From Candidatus Margulisiibacteriota bacterium (GTDB lineage: Bacteria > Margulisbacteria > Termititenacia > Termititenacales > Termititenacaceae): 15,484 nucleotides of DNA. Positions 8,816-15,484 of this stretch are shown in pieces. Position 1 is the stretch's first letter; each line of letters begins with the position of its first letter. The notes beneath the pieces are model-generated. The model was not told where the DNA came from and made no database searches. It was given only the letters and a program-made list of their open reading frames with translations. A program made the position numbers and the translations under genes. The DNA is taken from positions 1 through 15,484 of the forward strand of contig JAITIS010000059.1 in NCBI GenBank assembly GCA_031279305.1, given 5' to 3'.

Positions 8816-9750
8816 TGTCTTACTCCTTGCAAAAAATAATTTAATTCCGGCGCGCTGGTCAGCATCTTGTATTCATTATAGCGCGTTTTTATGTCCGCCG
8901 GGGAAACCTGCGCCAGCCGTTCACAGCCGAACCCCTGCACATTAAATGAAGCGGCCAGCGTGCCGTAAACCAGCGCGGCGCGGAGCTGATCCGCCTCCGT
9001 GCCCCGCAAGCTCACCCAGCTCATAAAACCGCCCGCAAAACTATCACCCGCGCCGGTCGGGTCTAAAACGTCTGCCAGCGGAAAAGCCGGCGCCACGGCG
9101 ATGCTCTCCGCGCCGATGAGCAGCGCGCCGTTTTCGCCTTTTTTCAGCGCGACATATTTTAAGCGTCCGCCTAAGAGCGAGCGCGCAGCGCGGGGCAGAT
9201 TAGGCTCGCCGGTCAACTGGCGCAGTTCCGCGTCATTGATGAAAAGCAGATCAGCCTCGGCGATAGCTTTTAATAAAACAGTTTTTCTACCGTCGATCCA
9301 GAAATTCATCGTGTCCAACGCGGCAAATTTACGCTCCGGCAGCTGCGCCAAAATTTTTAACTGAAGCTCCGGATCGATATTGCCCAGAAAAACATATTCG
9401 CTGTTCAGGTAATTCTCCGGCAGCCGCGCGTCAAACACGTTCAAAACATTCAAGTCAGTGCGCAGAGAATGCGCCTGCTCCAAATCTTTTTCGTAAAAAC
9501 CCGACCAGGCAAAAGTTTTGCCCTCTGGAATAATCTTAACGCCGCTTAAATCTATGCCGCGCCCGGACAAAAAATCCAGATGTTCCGGGGCAAAATCGCC
9601 GCCGACCACGCTCAAGAGGCGAGATTGCACCAGCAAAGAGGCGGCCACTCCGGCGTGCATAGCGCTGCCGCCCAGTATTTTGGCGCGCTCGCCGCCCGGC
9701 GTCCGCAAAGAGTCGTAAGCGACTGTGCCGGCGATAAGCAGTTTGCTCAT
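8809..9750 (-). CDS. PfkB-family carbohydrate/nucleoside kinase
   Basis: ATP-dependent kinase of the ribokinase/PfkB superfamily, 313 aa, a normal length. The N-terminal glycine-rich signature is GGSAMHAGVAASLL (28-40). NDAE (about 172-175) marks the middle of the fold. The C-terminal signature DPTGAGDSFAGGF (230-242) carries the anion hole and the catalytic base Asp236. The text around FLGNIDPELQ and DTMNFWI resembles a widespread bacterial subgroup annotated only as sugar kinase. Its overlap with ahcY suggests a nucleoside substrate such as the adenosine released by AhcY, but I see no residue that proves adenosine specificity. The start codon overlaps the preceding small ORF's stop as TAATG. 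Confident of family, not of substrate. Confidence 0.92.
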   Translation of the reverse strand: MSKLLIAGTVAYDSLRTPGGERAKILGGSAMHAGVAASLLVQSRLLSVVGGDFAPEHLDFLSGRGIDLSGVKIIPEGKTFAWSGFYEKDLEQAHSLRTDLNVLNVFDARLPENYLNSEYVFLGNIDPELQLKILAQLPERKFAALDTMNFWIDGRKTVLLKAIAEADLLFINDAELRQLTGEPNLPRAARSLLGGRLKYVALKKGENGALLIGAESIAVAPAFPLADVLDPTGAGDSFAGGFMSWVSLRGTEADQLRAALVYGTLAASFNVQGFGCERLAQVSPADIKTRYNEYKMLTSAPELNYFLQGVRQC

Positions 9751-9893
9751 TATTTTTTGCGGGGGTTTTTCTCCGGCGCAGGCACAGCGATATAGCTGGT
9801 TCGGCGTCCCGGGTTGGCGGCCGGCGGCATTACTTTATGCTCCTGCCGGCGAATTATTTCTTCCAGAGAAAGTTTTTGCGGTTTTTTGTCCAT
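9750..9893 (-). CDS. Small basic ORF heading the ahcY operon
   Basis: A 47-aa ORF starting MDKKPQKLSLEEIIRRQEHK and ending in a Pro/Lys/Arg-rich tail. No domain or membrane segment is visible. Its stop overlaps the kinase start by one base (TAATG), typical of translational coupling, and it is the first gene of the leftward set. A GTG 39 bases further upstream would add 13 residues but lies in the promoter region. The ATG at 9893 has only a weak GGGAA before it and falls about 3 bases from the predicted transcript start, so the message would be nearly leaderless. An internal ATG at 9830 has AGGAG nine bases upstream and would give 26 aa. Real as a translated leader is plausible; function unknown. 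Confidence 0.5.
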   Translation of the reverse strand: MDKKPQKLSLEEIIRRQEHKVMPPAANPGRRTSYIAVPAPEKNPRKK

Positions 9894-9902
9894 ATTTCCC
9901 AA

Positions 9903-9911
9903 ATTATAGCA
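9903..9911 (-). promoter_or_regulatory. Extended -10 promoter candidate for the leftward operon
   Basis: On the minus strand the bases read TGCTATAAT, a perfect TATAAT with the TGn extension. A -35 hexamer at the 17-bp spacing (9926-9931) reads TGCAAA, matching TTGACA at three of six positions, which an extended -10 can tolerate. Transcription would begin near 9896 and run into the small ORF, the kinase and ahcY. It is the best sigma-70-type promoter I see in the window. Confidence 0.55.
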
Positions 9912-9963
9912 GATATGCCAAAATATTTGCACCGATAAGCAGTTGTTTACGATTACTTTAACA

Positions 9964-9987
9964 AAGAATTAGGCGCTGATAATTCTT
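9964..9987 (+). promoter_or_regulatory. Dyad in the divergent intergenic region, possible operator
   Basis: AAGAATT (9964-9970) and AATTCTT (9981-9987) form a perfect 7-bp inverted repeat with a 10-base spacer. The right arm overlaps a -10-like GATAAT (9978-9983) upstream of the ParA-like gene and lies before its GAGGAG at 9998-10003. A second, imperfect dyad (TTGTTTA at 9943-9949 and TTAACAA at 9958-9964, one mismatch) precedes it. Arm spacing of about 17 bp between centres suits a dimeric regulator on both sides of a promoter, but no -35 box is convincing. Confidence 0.35.
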
Positions 9988-10015
9988 AATTTGCTATGAG
10001 GAGCATCGCCAAGAT

Positions 10016-10939
10016 ATGTTCAGGAAAACTGTACAATTTCACGAAGACGCTCCAAAGGAAGAGCTGGAAGATGCGATGCTCCAAGGCAAGGCCTTGGAGC
10101 GGGAGGCTCTGGGACAGCTCGCGCCCTGCTTGCAAAATAATCCTGAGCTGCAAAAATTGCGCGCCAAAACTTTTTTATTCGGCGGCGGCAAAGGCGGAGT
10201 CGGCAAATCGCTGGCGGCGGTTAATCAAGGATTAGTTCTGGCAAATGCCGGACAGAATGCGCTGATCCTCGATTTTGATCCAGCCCCCAAAGTTCTGGAA
10301 GCCTTAAACGGCAGGCGCGCCACTACGCAGAACGTCGAGGAATTTCAAATCGGCCGGGGCCGGCTCGCCATATTCAGCGTTTTTCAAACTTTCGGCGCTA
10401 AAGAATTTTTGAGAAAAGATCTGGAGCTGGTCAACAATACAAACAACCGGCTGTATAAACTCCTCAACAATCTGTTTGGCGCCGGACAAAATTCTCTGCG
10501 TTATTTTAATAGTTTCGACACGGTGCTGATCGACATCGGCGCCGGCAACGCTCTGCTCCAGACCAGCCCCAATTTTATTTTTAATAAAACCATCGTGGTC
10601 ACCACGCTGGAGCCGCCGGCTAGGCTGGACGCTTATATGTATATGCGCACTATCGCCGCGCAGAATACGCGCCAGCCGCAGAATTTTTATCTGACGTTTA
10701 ACTGTATCTTGCCGGAAGCGCGGGAAAAAGATGTGCTCCAAATCACAAATAATATTGCCGTTCTCTGGAAAACAAAAATAAATCCTTTCCGTCCCGGCAC
10801 GGCTGTATATTACAGCGGCTACATACCCTACAGCAGAGAACTAGCCGCTATGCCCTATCTTAGCAAGCCGCGCCCTATTCTTCCTTGGTTTGCGGGAATG
10901 AGCCGCAGGATGCAGGAAATAATTGCCGCAGGGCCTTAA
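10016..10939 (+). CDS. ParA/MinD/FlhG-like P-loop ATPase
   Basis: Predicted positioning ATPase of the SIMIBI class, 307 aa. After a 50-residue helical extension comes the deviant Walker A motif GGGKGGVGKS (56-65), with signature lysine 59 and P-loop lysine 64. The next strand is ALILDFDPA, where MinD and FlhG usually have DxDxGxxN, so the switch I segment is atypical. Walker B-like DTVLIDIGAG (168-177) and TTLEPPARLDAY (196-207) fit FlhG/MinD better than plasmid ParA. The C-terminal WFAGMSRRMQEII could form a short amphipathic helix, which would suit membrane contact. GAGGAG lies 12 bases before the ATG, a long spacing. It heads a rightward cassette of unknown proteins. No flagellar, division or plasmid partner gene is visible, so it may place a different structure. 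Confidence 0.87.
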   Translation: MFRKTVQFHEDAPKEELEDAMLQGKALEREALGQLAPCLQNNPELQKLRAKTFLFGGGKGGVGKSLAAVNQGLVLANAGQNALILDFDPAPKVLEALNGRRATTQNVEEFQIGRGRLAIFSVFQTFGAKEFLRKDLELVNNTNNRLYKLLNNLFGAGQNSLRYFNSFDTVLIDIGAGNALLQTSPNFIFNKTIVVTTLEPPARLDAYMYMRTIAAQNTRQPQNFYLTFNCILPEAREKDVLQITNNIAVLWKTKINPFRPGTAVYYSGYIPYSRELAAMPYLSKPRPILPWFAGMSRRMQEIIAAGP

Positions 10940-10947
10940 AGAAGGCC
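10932..10947 (+). terminator. Hairpin at the end of the ParA-like gene
   Basis: GGCCTT (10932-10937) and AAGGCC (10942-10947) make a perfect 6-bp stem with a 4-base loop spanning the stop codon. The following GGGTATATTTG has no uninterrupted T run. It could be a weak terminator or a processing/stability hairpin that lowers expression of the genes downstream. The rest of the gap to 11066 is AT-rich and shows no convincing promoter. Confidence 0.35.
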
Positions 10948-11066
10948 GGGTATATTTGAACCAAACAAGGGTATAGATAGAACATATATTTAAGGAAGGA
11001 AAGATTTTTAAGCGGAGTGCAATTTTTGAGATAGTGTTTACGATATCTTTTATAGAGGTATGAGCT

Positions 11067-12800
11067 ATGTATAGGAAACAAATAGCGCTGGAGGAATTTA
11101 AGCAAAATACGCGGGCGAACAAGGCTATCGGTCAATCTGTCATAAATGTGTTTGAAAATCTGGCTGATGCGCAGAAAACGCTGAATGCTCTGCACGCTAA
11201 TACCGCCACAACCGCCGACATACAAGAAGCGCGGCATAAACTCGAGGAAACAAGAGAAACTATTTCCGGCCAAGATATGGCGGTGATGAGGCGCAACGGC
11301 GCAGTGACATTGATTTACACGCCGGAAGAGCTGGCTAAGCTGGAAGATTTCAAGCCGGCTAAAGATAAATTAACCCTAAGCGAGAAAAAATTAACCGCCT
11401 TGCTCAATGAGCTGGAAAGAGCTGAAAATGATCTGATCAGCAGCAACACCAGAAAATTTGCCGCGCCGCTGGCAAAATATGCCGCGGACTGGTCTGTAAA
11501 AATCAACCGCACGAAAGCCCAAGAAAGTATTTTCACGCAGGCGGAAAATGATTTCAGCCAGCAGCACATACACTATGAAAAATTGCAGGAAATAATTAAA
11601 AGCATTCTGCCGGCGGAACATTACAGCGCCCAGCCCTATTATCTGGAGTTCAACCCGGAAGTCAGGAACGCCCTGCGCGCTGAAAATCTGCCGGCGGAAT
11701 ACATCTTGACTACCAGAGACGGCAAAGAATATTTCCGCGGTGAAACGCCGGAGAGCAAAGCGGCGCTGGAGAAAAAAATCCAAGGCTTAATTTTGAACAT
11801 ATATGAAGACGCGCTGAAAGAAACAGTGGATAAAAATGATAATGATATCAAGGCAGCCTACGGCGCCAAATCCATCCTTGGGAAAAACGCCTTGAGAGCG
11901 CTGGCGGAAAAACGCGCCAGTTTTTATATCCAGATGTCCATACTAAATAATGACAACGCCGAGCGGTTTTATGACCCGGCAAGCGGCGCCACCGCCGCGC
12001 AATGGCAGGCTATGGCGGAGGGAGTTCTTAAAGAGATTAGCAAAAATCCGCTGAAACAAAGAAGTCTGTCCGCCGAACTTTACGCTCAGGGCGAAAAGTA
12101 CGCCGCGCGTTACGAGCTAGAATGGCGGAACAAAGACCGCGCGGCGCCGGGCAAACCGCAGGATAGAGCAACACAAAACGAAATAATAGCGCCAGCCAAG
12201 AGCGCGCAAAAAACAGAATCTCAGGTAATTCCCGTCTCCGGACTGAGTTATGATGAAATTAACCAGAAATACAGCGAGTTTATAGCCGGAGTACAGGCGG
12301 CCTCCAGCAGCTGGCAGAGTCTGAAAACCCTCATCCAGAACAACTCGGAAATTCTGAAAGCCAAAAGCGAGCAATTCTATAGAGATCTGGCCACCAAAGT
12401 TCTGCCGGCTATGCAGAAAAGCTACGGGGAAAACAGTCACGGCAAAAAAGAAGCGGAAGAAAAAATTAAAGAAGATATCAACGCCTTAAACTTAGACAAG
12501 AAAATCGCCGCACAAATTATCGCTGATGTGAATAGTTATTTTCGCAAAGCCAAACAACAGGCGGAGGAGAGAAACAAAATCATCAGGCGAATTCTCGGCG
12601 GCGCCGGGCTTCTGCTCCTGCTGTCTCTGCTGGGTGGCGGCATATATATGCTGGTGCGCAGCCGTCAAGCCGCGGAAGATGATAAATATTTTGAAATAAT
12701 TATAGACCCTAGCGAATATCAAAACGAGGCCGTTTCCGGGAGCGGCAATCCGCTGTATGAGTGGAGCCGGAATGCCGACGATTTGGATTTTGGAGAATAG
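11067..12800 (+). CDS. 577-aa coiled-coil-like protein with one C-terminal membrane span
   Basis: Not recognised. Residues 1 to about 508 are charged and mostly helical. Heptad-like stretches occur near 85-125 (with KLEDFKPAKDKLTLSEKKL), 230-260 and 460-507, and a Pro/Gln/Thr-rich break lies near 358-390. One strong transmembrane segment spans about 509-530 (GGAGLLLLLSLLGGGIYMLV), Gly-rich at both ends, with RNKIIRR before it and RSR after it. A 45-residue acidic tail (EDDKYFEIIIDPSEY, DDLDFGE) follows. There is no signal peptide. The long basic-flanked N-terminal part is most likely cytoplasmic, with the acidic tail outside the inner membrane, so this is a tail-anchor-like bitopic protein. 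AGAGGT lies seven bases before the ATG. The next gene starts four bases after its stop, so the two are almost certainly co-expressed. It could be the membrane partner of the ParA-like ATPase (inference). Confidence 0.8.
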   Translation: MYRKQIALEEFKQNTRANKAIGQSVINVFENLADAQKTLNALHANTATTADIQEARHKLEETRETISGQDMAVMRRNGAVTLIYTPEELAKLEDFKPAKDKLTLSEKKLTALLNELERAENDLISSNTRKFAAPLAKYAADWSVKINRTKAQESIFTQAENDFSQQHIHYEKLQEIIKSILPAEHYSAQPYYLEFNPEVRNALRAENLPAEYILTTRDGKEYFRGETPESKAALEKKIQGLILNIYEDALKETVDKNDNDIKAAYGAKSILGKNALRALAEKRASFYIQMSILNNDNAERFYDPASGATAAQWQAMAEGVLKEISKNPLKQRSLSAELYAQGEKYAARYELEWRNKDRAAPGKPQDRATQNEIIAPAKSAQKTESQVIPVSGLSYDEINQKYSEFIAGVQAASSSWQSLKTLIQNNSEILKAKSEQFYRDLATKVLPAMQKSYGENSHGKKEAEEKIKEDINALNLDKKIAAQIIADVNSYFRKAKQQAEERNKIIRRILGGAGLLLLLSLLGGGIYMLVRSRQAAEDDKYFEIIIDPSEYQNEAVSGSGNPLYEWSRNADDLDFGE

Positions 12801-12804
12801 TAAA

Positions 12805-14499
12805 ATGGGTGAAGATTTTTTTATACAAAGACCAAATAACCTGCTGGCTCCGCAGAGAGCCTCTGCTTTCACAACGGCGGTCAATTCAGGACGCGCGGGA
12901 TTTCCGGCGATAATCAATAATTTGTCCGCGGATGAACTGCGCGCGCTCGGCAGGCTGGCAATGCGCAGCGATATTCTGACCGGACGTCTCGACTCTATCT
13001 GGCGCAGCGCCAAGCTGCCGCCGCCCACTATTTATGTGCCCAAAGATGGTCTTTTAGGCTCAGATGTCATTATTCGCAAGACTACAGAGAGCGGCGAGGA
13101 AGCATTCAATATCTATTGGGATGTACGGGTAGACAGAAGCACTGTCCGCGTGGCAAGCGGCATACCGGAAGTGACATCCGCAAGAACGCATCCCGAAAAA
13201 ATGGCAACTTATGACTCACTGGATGATTTAATCGATGCGATCAACAGTCGGACATTTCCCGCAAGCAACGAAGGAGCTGACATCAAAAAAGCTTTGATCG
13301 CCAGAGGCTATGCGCGCGGCGACAGACTGGATAAAAATGAGCTGCTTTTTAGCGAAACACAATCAACGCCCCTGCTCTCCTGGCGTGAATATGAATCTAT
13401 CTGGTCTACCCTGCGGGTGTCCTACAATGCGCTTGGCGCCAATGCCAGCAAGAACACAATATTACGTGAAGCTATGGTTAGATTTGGCAAAACCCTGATA
13501 AATAAAATTTTTACTGCCAACAACACGCCTCAAGCCTCGCCTGAAACCAAAAGAGCGGCTGCCGAGCAAATACTGGCTTTCTGGGAAACATCCAAAGCTC
13601 TGCGCAGCGCGCCGAATACGCCGCCGGCTCACGAATTCGAGGCCAGATATGACAACTGGGTGCGCGGCCTCATTTCTGTTCTTGACAAAGACGCGCTGGA
13701 GAACATCCTGCGCGGAGAAGCCGCCGAAATTATGAACCGGGTCAGAGAAAACATCGCCAAAGAAACCACTCCGGACGGTATGGAAGCCAGACGCGGCGAG
13801 GGCGAACGCGAGCTGGCAGAACTGGAGCGCAGAGCCGCAGAACAAGGCCTGAGCGGCGTAACGGATAAAGAGAAAGACGAGCTGGAGGATTACAAAAAAA
13901 TAATTAGAATATACAGAGACACCGCTGACGCGGCGCCCAGAGCGCGCAATCAAAACGATTTTAATAACACTATCAAAAATGGCAAAGACGCTATTGATAA
14001 CGCCCTGAGAGATCCGGCCACAGCTCAGGGACGGGAAAAATATCCGTCGGATGCGCCGATTAAGAAATTGGCGGAAGATTTGAAAAGGCGGCTGGACGGG
14101 ATAAAGCCGCCGAGAGCACCGCAGAGAACAGCGGAGCAGATCGCGGCAGAGAGAGCTAGGCAGGAAGAGGAAGCCAGACGAGCGCAAGAGGCTAGAGAAG
14201 CAGAAAGAAATAGAGAGATAGAAAGCGCCAGAGAGAGTTTGTTCAACCAGCGGCGCAGAGCCCTGAGTAATATCAGCAGCTACTTCGATACTGGCAATAA
14301 CGCCAATATAGCGGCTAAATATCTGGGTTATTTGCAGAATAAATCCAGCTTTAATAGATTTATTCAAAGCTATTTAAACAAACCAGAAAACGCTGGAAAA
14401 ACTTACCGCGACGCAATGAGCGTATTGGCCGAGCATATTAGCGGTTTGATCTCTGCACAGGAAAGAGGAGTGGCATACGATGAAAAGCCTGTCTTGTAA
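12805..14499 (+). CDS. 564-aa soluble protein, SH2-like N-terminal pattern, shared C-terminal module
   Basis: Not recognised by family. The ATG at 12805 is chosen because GGAG lies nine bases upstream and it falls just after the previous stop. An in-frame ATG at 12757 would overlap that gene by 44 bases. No signal peptide or membrane segment. Residues about 42-148 hold helix, then VIIRKTTESGEEAFNIYW, a basic strand, and TYDSLDDLIDAI, an order like an SH2 domain. A motif ALIARGYARGDRLDKNEL (163-180) recurs in the last gene of the window. The middle is helical and charged. Residues 441-485 are a strongly charged single helix (Ala/Glu/Arg). Residues about 482-555 form a compact module repeated at the end of the next protein. 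The gene's end overlaps the next gene by 20 bases. Confidence 0.8.
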   Translation: MGEDFFIQRPNNLLAPQRASAFTTAVNSGRAGFPAIINNLSADELRALGRLAMRSDILTGRLDSIWRSAKLPPPTIYVPKDGLLGSDVIIRKTTESGEEAFNIYWDVRVDRSTVRVASGIPEVTSARTHPEKMATYDSLDDLIDAINSRTFPASNEGADIKKALIARGYARGDRLDKNELLFSETQSTPLLSWREYESIWSTLRVSYNALGANASKNTILREAMVRFGKTLINKIFTANNTPQASPETKRAAAEQILAFWETSKALRSAPNTPPAHEFEARYDNWVRGLISVLDKDALENILRGEAAEIMNRVRENIAKETTPDGMEARRGEGERELAELERRAAEQGLSGVTDKEKDELEDYKKIIRIYRDTADAAPRARNQNDFNNTIKNGKDAIDNALRDPATAQGREKYPSDAPIKKLAEDLKRRLDGIKPPRAPQRTAEQIAAERARQEEEARRAQEAREAERNREIESARESLFNQRRRALSNISSYFDTGNNANIAAKYLGYLQNKSSFNRFIQSYLNKPENAGKTYRDAMSVLAEHISGLISAQERGVAYDEKPVL

Positions 14500-15094
14500 A
14501 ACCGTGGCGCTCAAACTGTCAGACATAGCTAAAGTGACCGGCGGCTTCATCGGTGGCGTGTTGTTCACGCTATTTAGCCCGAGAGCCTGCAATATTATTC
14601 AGCAGTTACAGCAAACAGGAACGGTGGCGGTTGTCGAGAAAACGGTGGAACAGCCAGACATAGAAGCACCTTCCGCCAGTATAAATACGGGAGAAACAGC
14701 CGAAAATTCCGCTCAAAATGATAACTCAGCCAGTATGCCTGTGGAGATAAAACCGGAAGCGAGAGAGACCGGAAACCCAGCCTCAAAAGCGCCGGTAACT
14801 GCGCAGTCAGTTGGAAGGATTGACCCTATTGCGGACGCACAGGCCAAGCTAGCCAGAGATTACCGTACTGCCCTGCGCAACACTAGCAATTATTCCAGCC
14901 TGCAAGAAAATAGAGATTATGCCGCGCTTTATTTGAGTTATATTAAAAATAAAGACAGTTTGGCCGAATACATTAGTGTTTACACTGTACAAAATCCGCA
15001 CACCACAGCTGAACAGGCGCTTGCGGAGCTGGAAAAAAACATTCAAACCCTGATCGGCAACACTTCTCGCGGCCAGTTATATACGGAGAGATAA
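14480..15094 (+). CDS. 204-aa protein, N-terminal hydrophobic segment and shared C-terminal module
   Basis: Not recognised. Residues about 19-33 (VTGGFIGGVLFTLFS) are a short hydrophobic stretch after a basic N-terminus, which could be a membrane anchor or an uncleaved signal. There is no lipobox. Residues about 50-115 are a low-complexity linker rich in Ala, Glu, Ser, Thr and Pro. Residues 127-198 match the C-terminal module of the 564-aa protein: residues 129-168 align without gaps to its 484-523 with 17 identities, including Tyr, Leu, Tyr, Asn and Lys in YLxYxxNK. AGAGGAG lies nine bases before the ATG, inside the 3' end of the previous gene. The shared module would let this protein present the same domain at the membrane, perhaps as a docking partner for the larger protein (inference). 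Confidence 0.78.
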   Translation: MKSLSCKTVALKLSDIAKVTGGFIGGVLFTLFSPRACNIIQQLQQTGTVAVVEKTVEQPDIEAPSASINTGETAENSAQNDNSASMPVEIKPEARETGNPASKAPVTAQSVGRIDPIADAQAKLARDYRTALRNTSNYSSLQENRDYAALYLSYIKNKDSLAEYISVYTVQNPHTTAEQALAELEKNIQTLIGNTSRGQLYTER

Positions 15095-15102
15095 GAGGTT
15101 TT

Positions 15103-15484
15103 ATGGCAAACATTGACTGGAATTTAAGCGGACGAACCAACAACACAGACTATGACTTGATCAGATTGAGACAGTCACAGGAGGACGCTATACTCTCTGA
15201 TATAGGCAGCACCAATCCTGCGCTCGTCAGGCAAACTTACACAGCTCGTACTTTTACGCCGCCAGCTGACACAGCTCAGGTACGCGCGGCACTGAACAGC
15301 CTAGAAACAACTCTCAATGGCATACTAGGCAGTAATGTCACTACCTATCTATTGAATAACACTACCGATGCCGCAGAATTAAGACCGGGTGTCAGCCCGC
15401 CGGAACTAGAAGTCAGCCGCGCGTTATTTGCCTATGGTTATCTGCGTGCCCTGCTCGATATCAACGATGTATACGCGGACAGAG
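15103..15484 (+). CDS. Unknown protein, 3' end outside the window
   Basis: Open from the ATG at 15103 to the window edge, giving 127 residues (MANIDWNLSGRTNNTDYDLI at the start). AAGAGG lies four bases before the ATG, and the gene starts eight bases after the previous stop, so it belongs to the same cassette. No signal peptide, membrane segment or known domain is visible. Residues 107-123 (ALFAYGYLRALLDINDV) resemble residues 163-180 of the 564-aa protein with one gap: Ala-Leu, Ala, Gly-Tyr, Arg, Leu-Asp and Asn coincide. It may be a further member of the same protein set. Confidence 0.7.
   Translation, partial: MANIDWNLSGRTNNTDYDLIRLRQSQEDAILSDIGSTNPALVRQTYTARTFTPPADTAQVRAALNSLETTLNGILGSNVTTYLLNNTTDAAELRPGVSPPELEVSRALFAYGYLRALLDINDVYADR

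Noticed and set aside
10016..10939. Naming the ATPase flhG or minD
   Set aside because: Neither flagellar nor min genes are present, and the segment after the second strand is atypical, so only the family is given.
12757..12804. Earlier in-frame ATG for the 564-aa protein
   Set aside because: It would lie deep in the previous gene. The ATG at 12805 has GGAG at nine bases and sits just after the previous stop.
13462..14367. 301-aa minus-strand reading frame opposite the 564-aa gene
   Set aside because: Ser/Arg/Phe-rich antisense translation of a charged helical protein. The sense frame has a good ribosome binding site, operon spacing and a module repeated in the next gene.

Overview
The window is bacterial and gene-dense, with tightly packed operon-like blocks. 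A lipoprotein with a clear lipobox and a large protein with a C-terminal beta-barrel-like region point to a diderm (Gram-negative-type) bacterium. I cannot fix the taxon. The mix of a NifA-like sigma-54 activator, a bacterial-type adenosylhomocysteinase, Ig-like surface proteins and several long unrecognised proteins would suit a poorly sampled or uncultivated lineage (for example Elusimicrobiota or Margulisbacteria), but this is only an impression. Most genes look 50-60% G+C. The lipoprotein gene and a 300-bp patch in the giant gene are clearly more AT-rich.

Layout. (1) 1-1148, + strand: the 3' part of a sigma-54-dependent activator (GAF tail, AAA+ domain, Fis-type helix-turn-helix). (2) 1175-9893, - strand, transcribed right to left: a small basic ORF, a PfkB-family kinase, ahcY, a 1370-aa protein with a barrel-like C-terminus, and an Ig-repeat lipoprotein. 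The first three overlap or abut and probably form one transcript. The last two follow after gaps of 42 and 63 bp and may be co-transcribed or separate. (3) 9894-10015: a 122-bp divergent control region with an extended -10 promoter candidate facing left and a dyad symmetry facing right. (4) 10016-15484, + strand: a MinD/FlhG-like ParA ATPase, then four closely packed genes of unknown function. These are a 577-aa protein with one membrane span near its C-terminus, a 564-aa soluble-looking protein, a 204-aa protein with a short N-terminal hydrophobic segment, and a gene cut by the window end.

How the genes may work together. AhcY clears S-adenosylhomocysteine to adenosine and homocysteine. The overlapping PfkB kinase may remove the adenosine or act on another nucleoside or sugar. 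The giant protein and the lipoprotein look like envelope or surface components. The rightward cassette is the strongest candidate for an undescribed system. A positioning-type ATPase heads a set of proteins that share modules: the C-terminal module of the 564-aa protein recurs at the C-terminus of the 204-aa protein (17 identities in 40 ungapped columns), and a second motif is shared by the 564-aa protein and the last, partial gene. The 564-aa protein also carries an N-terminal stretch that resembles the SH2 pattern. My working inference is a multi-component assembly at the inner membrane, placed by the ParA-like ATPase.
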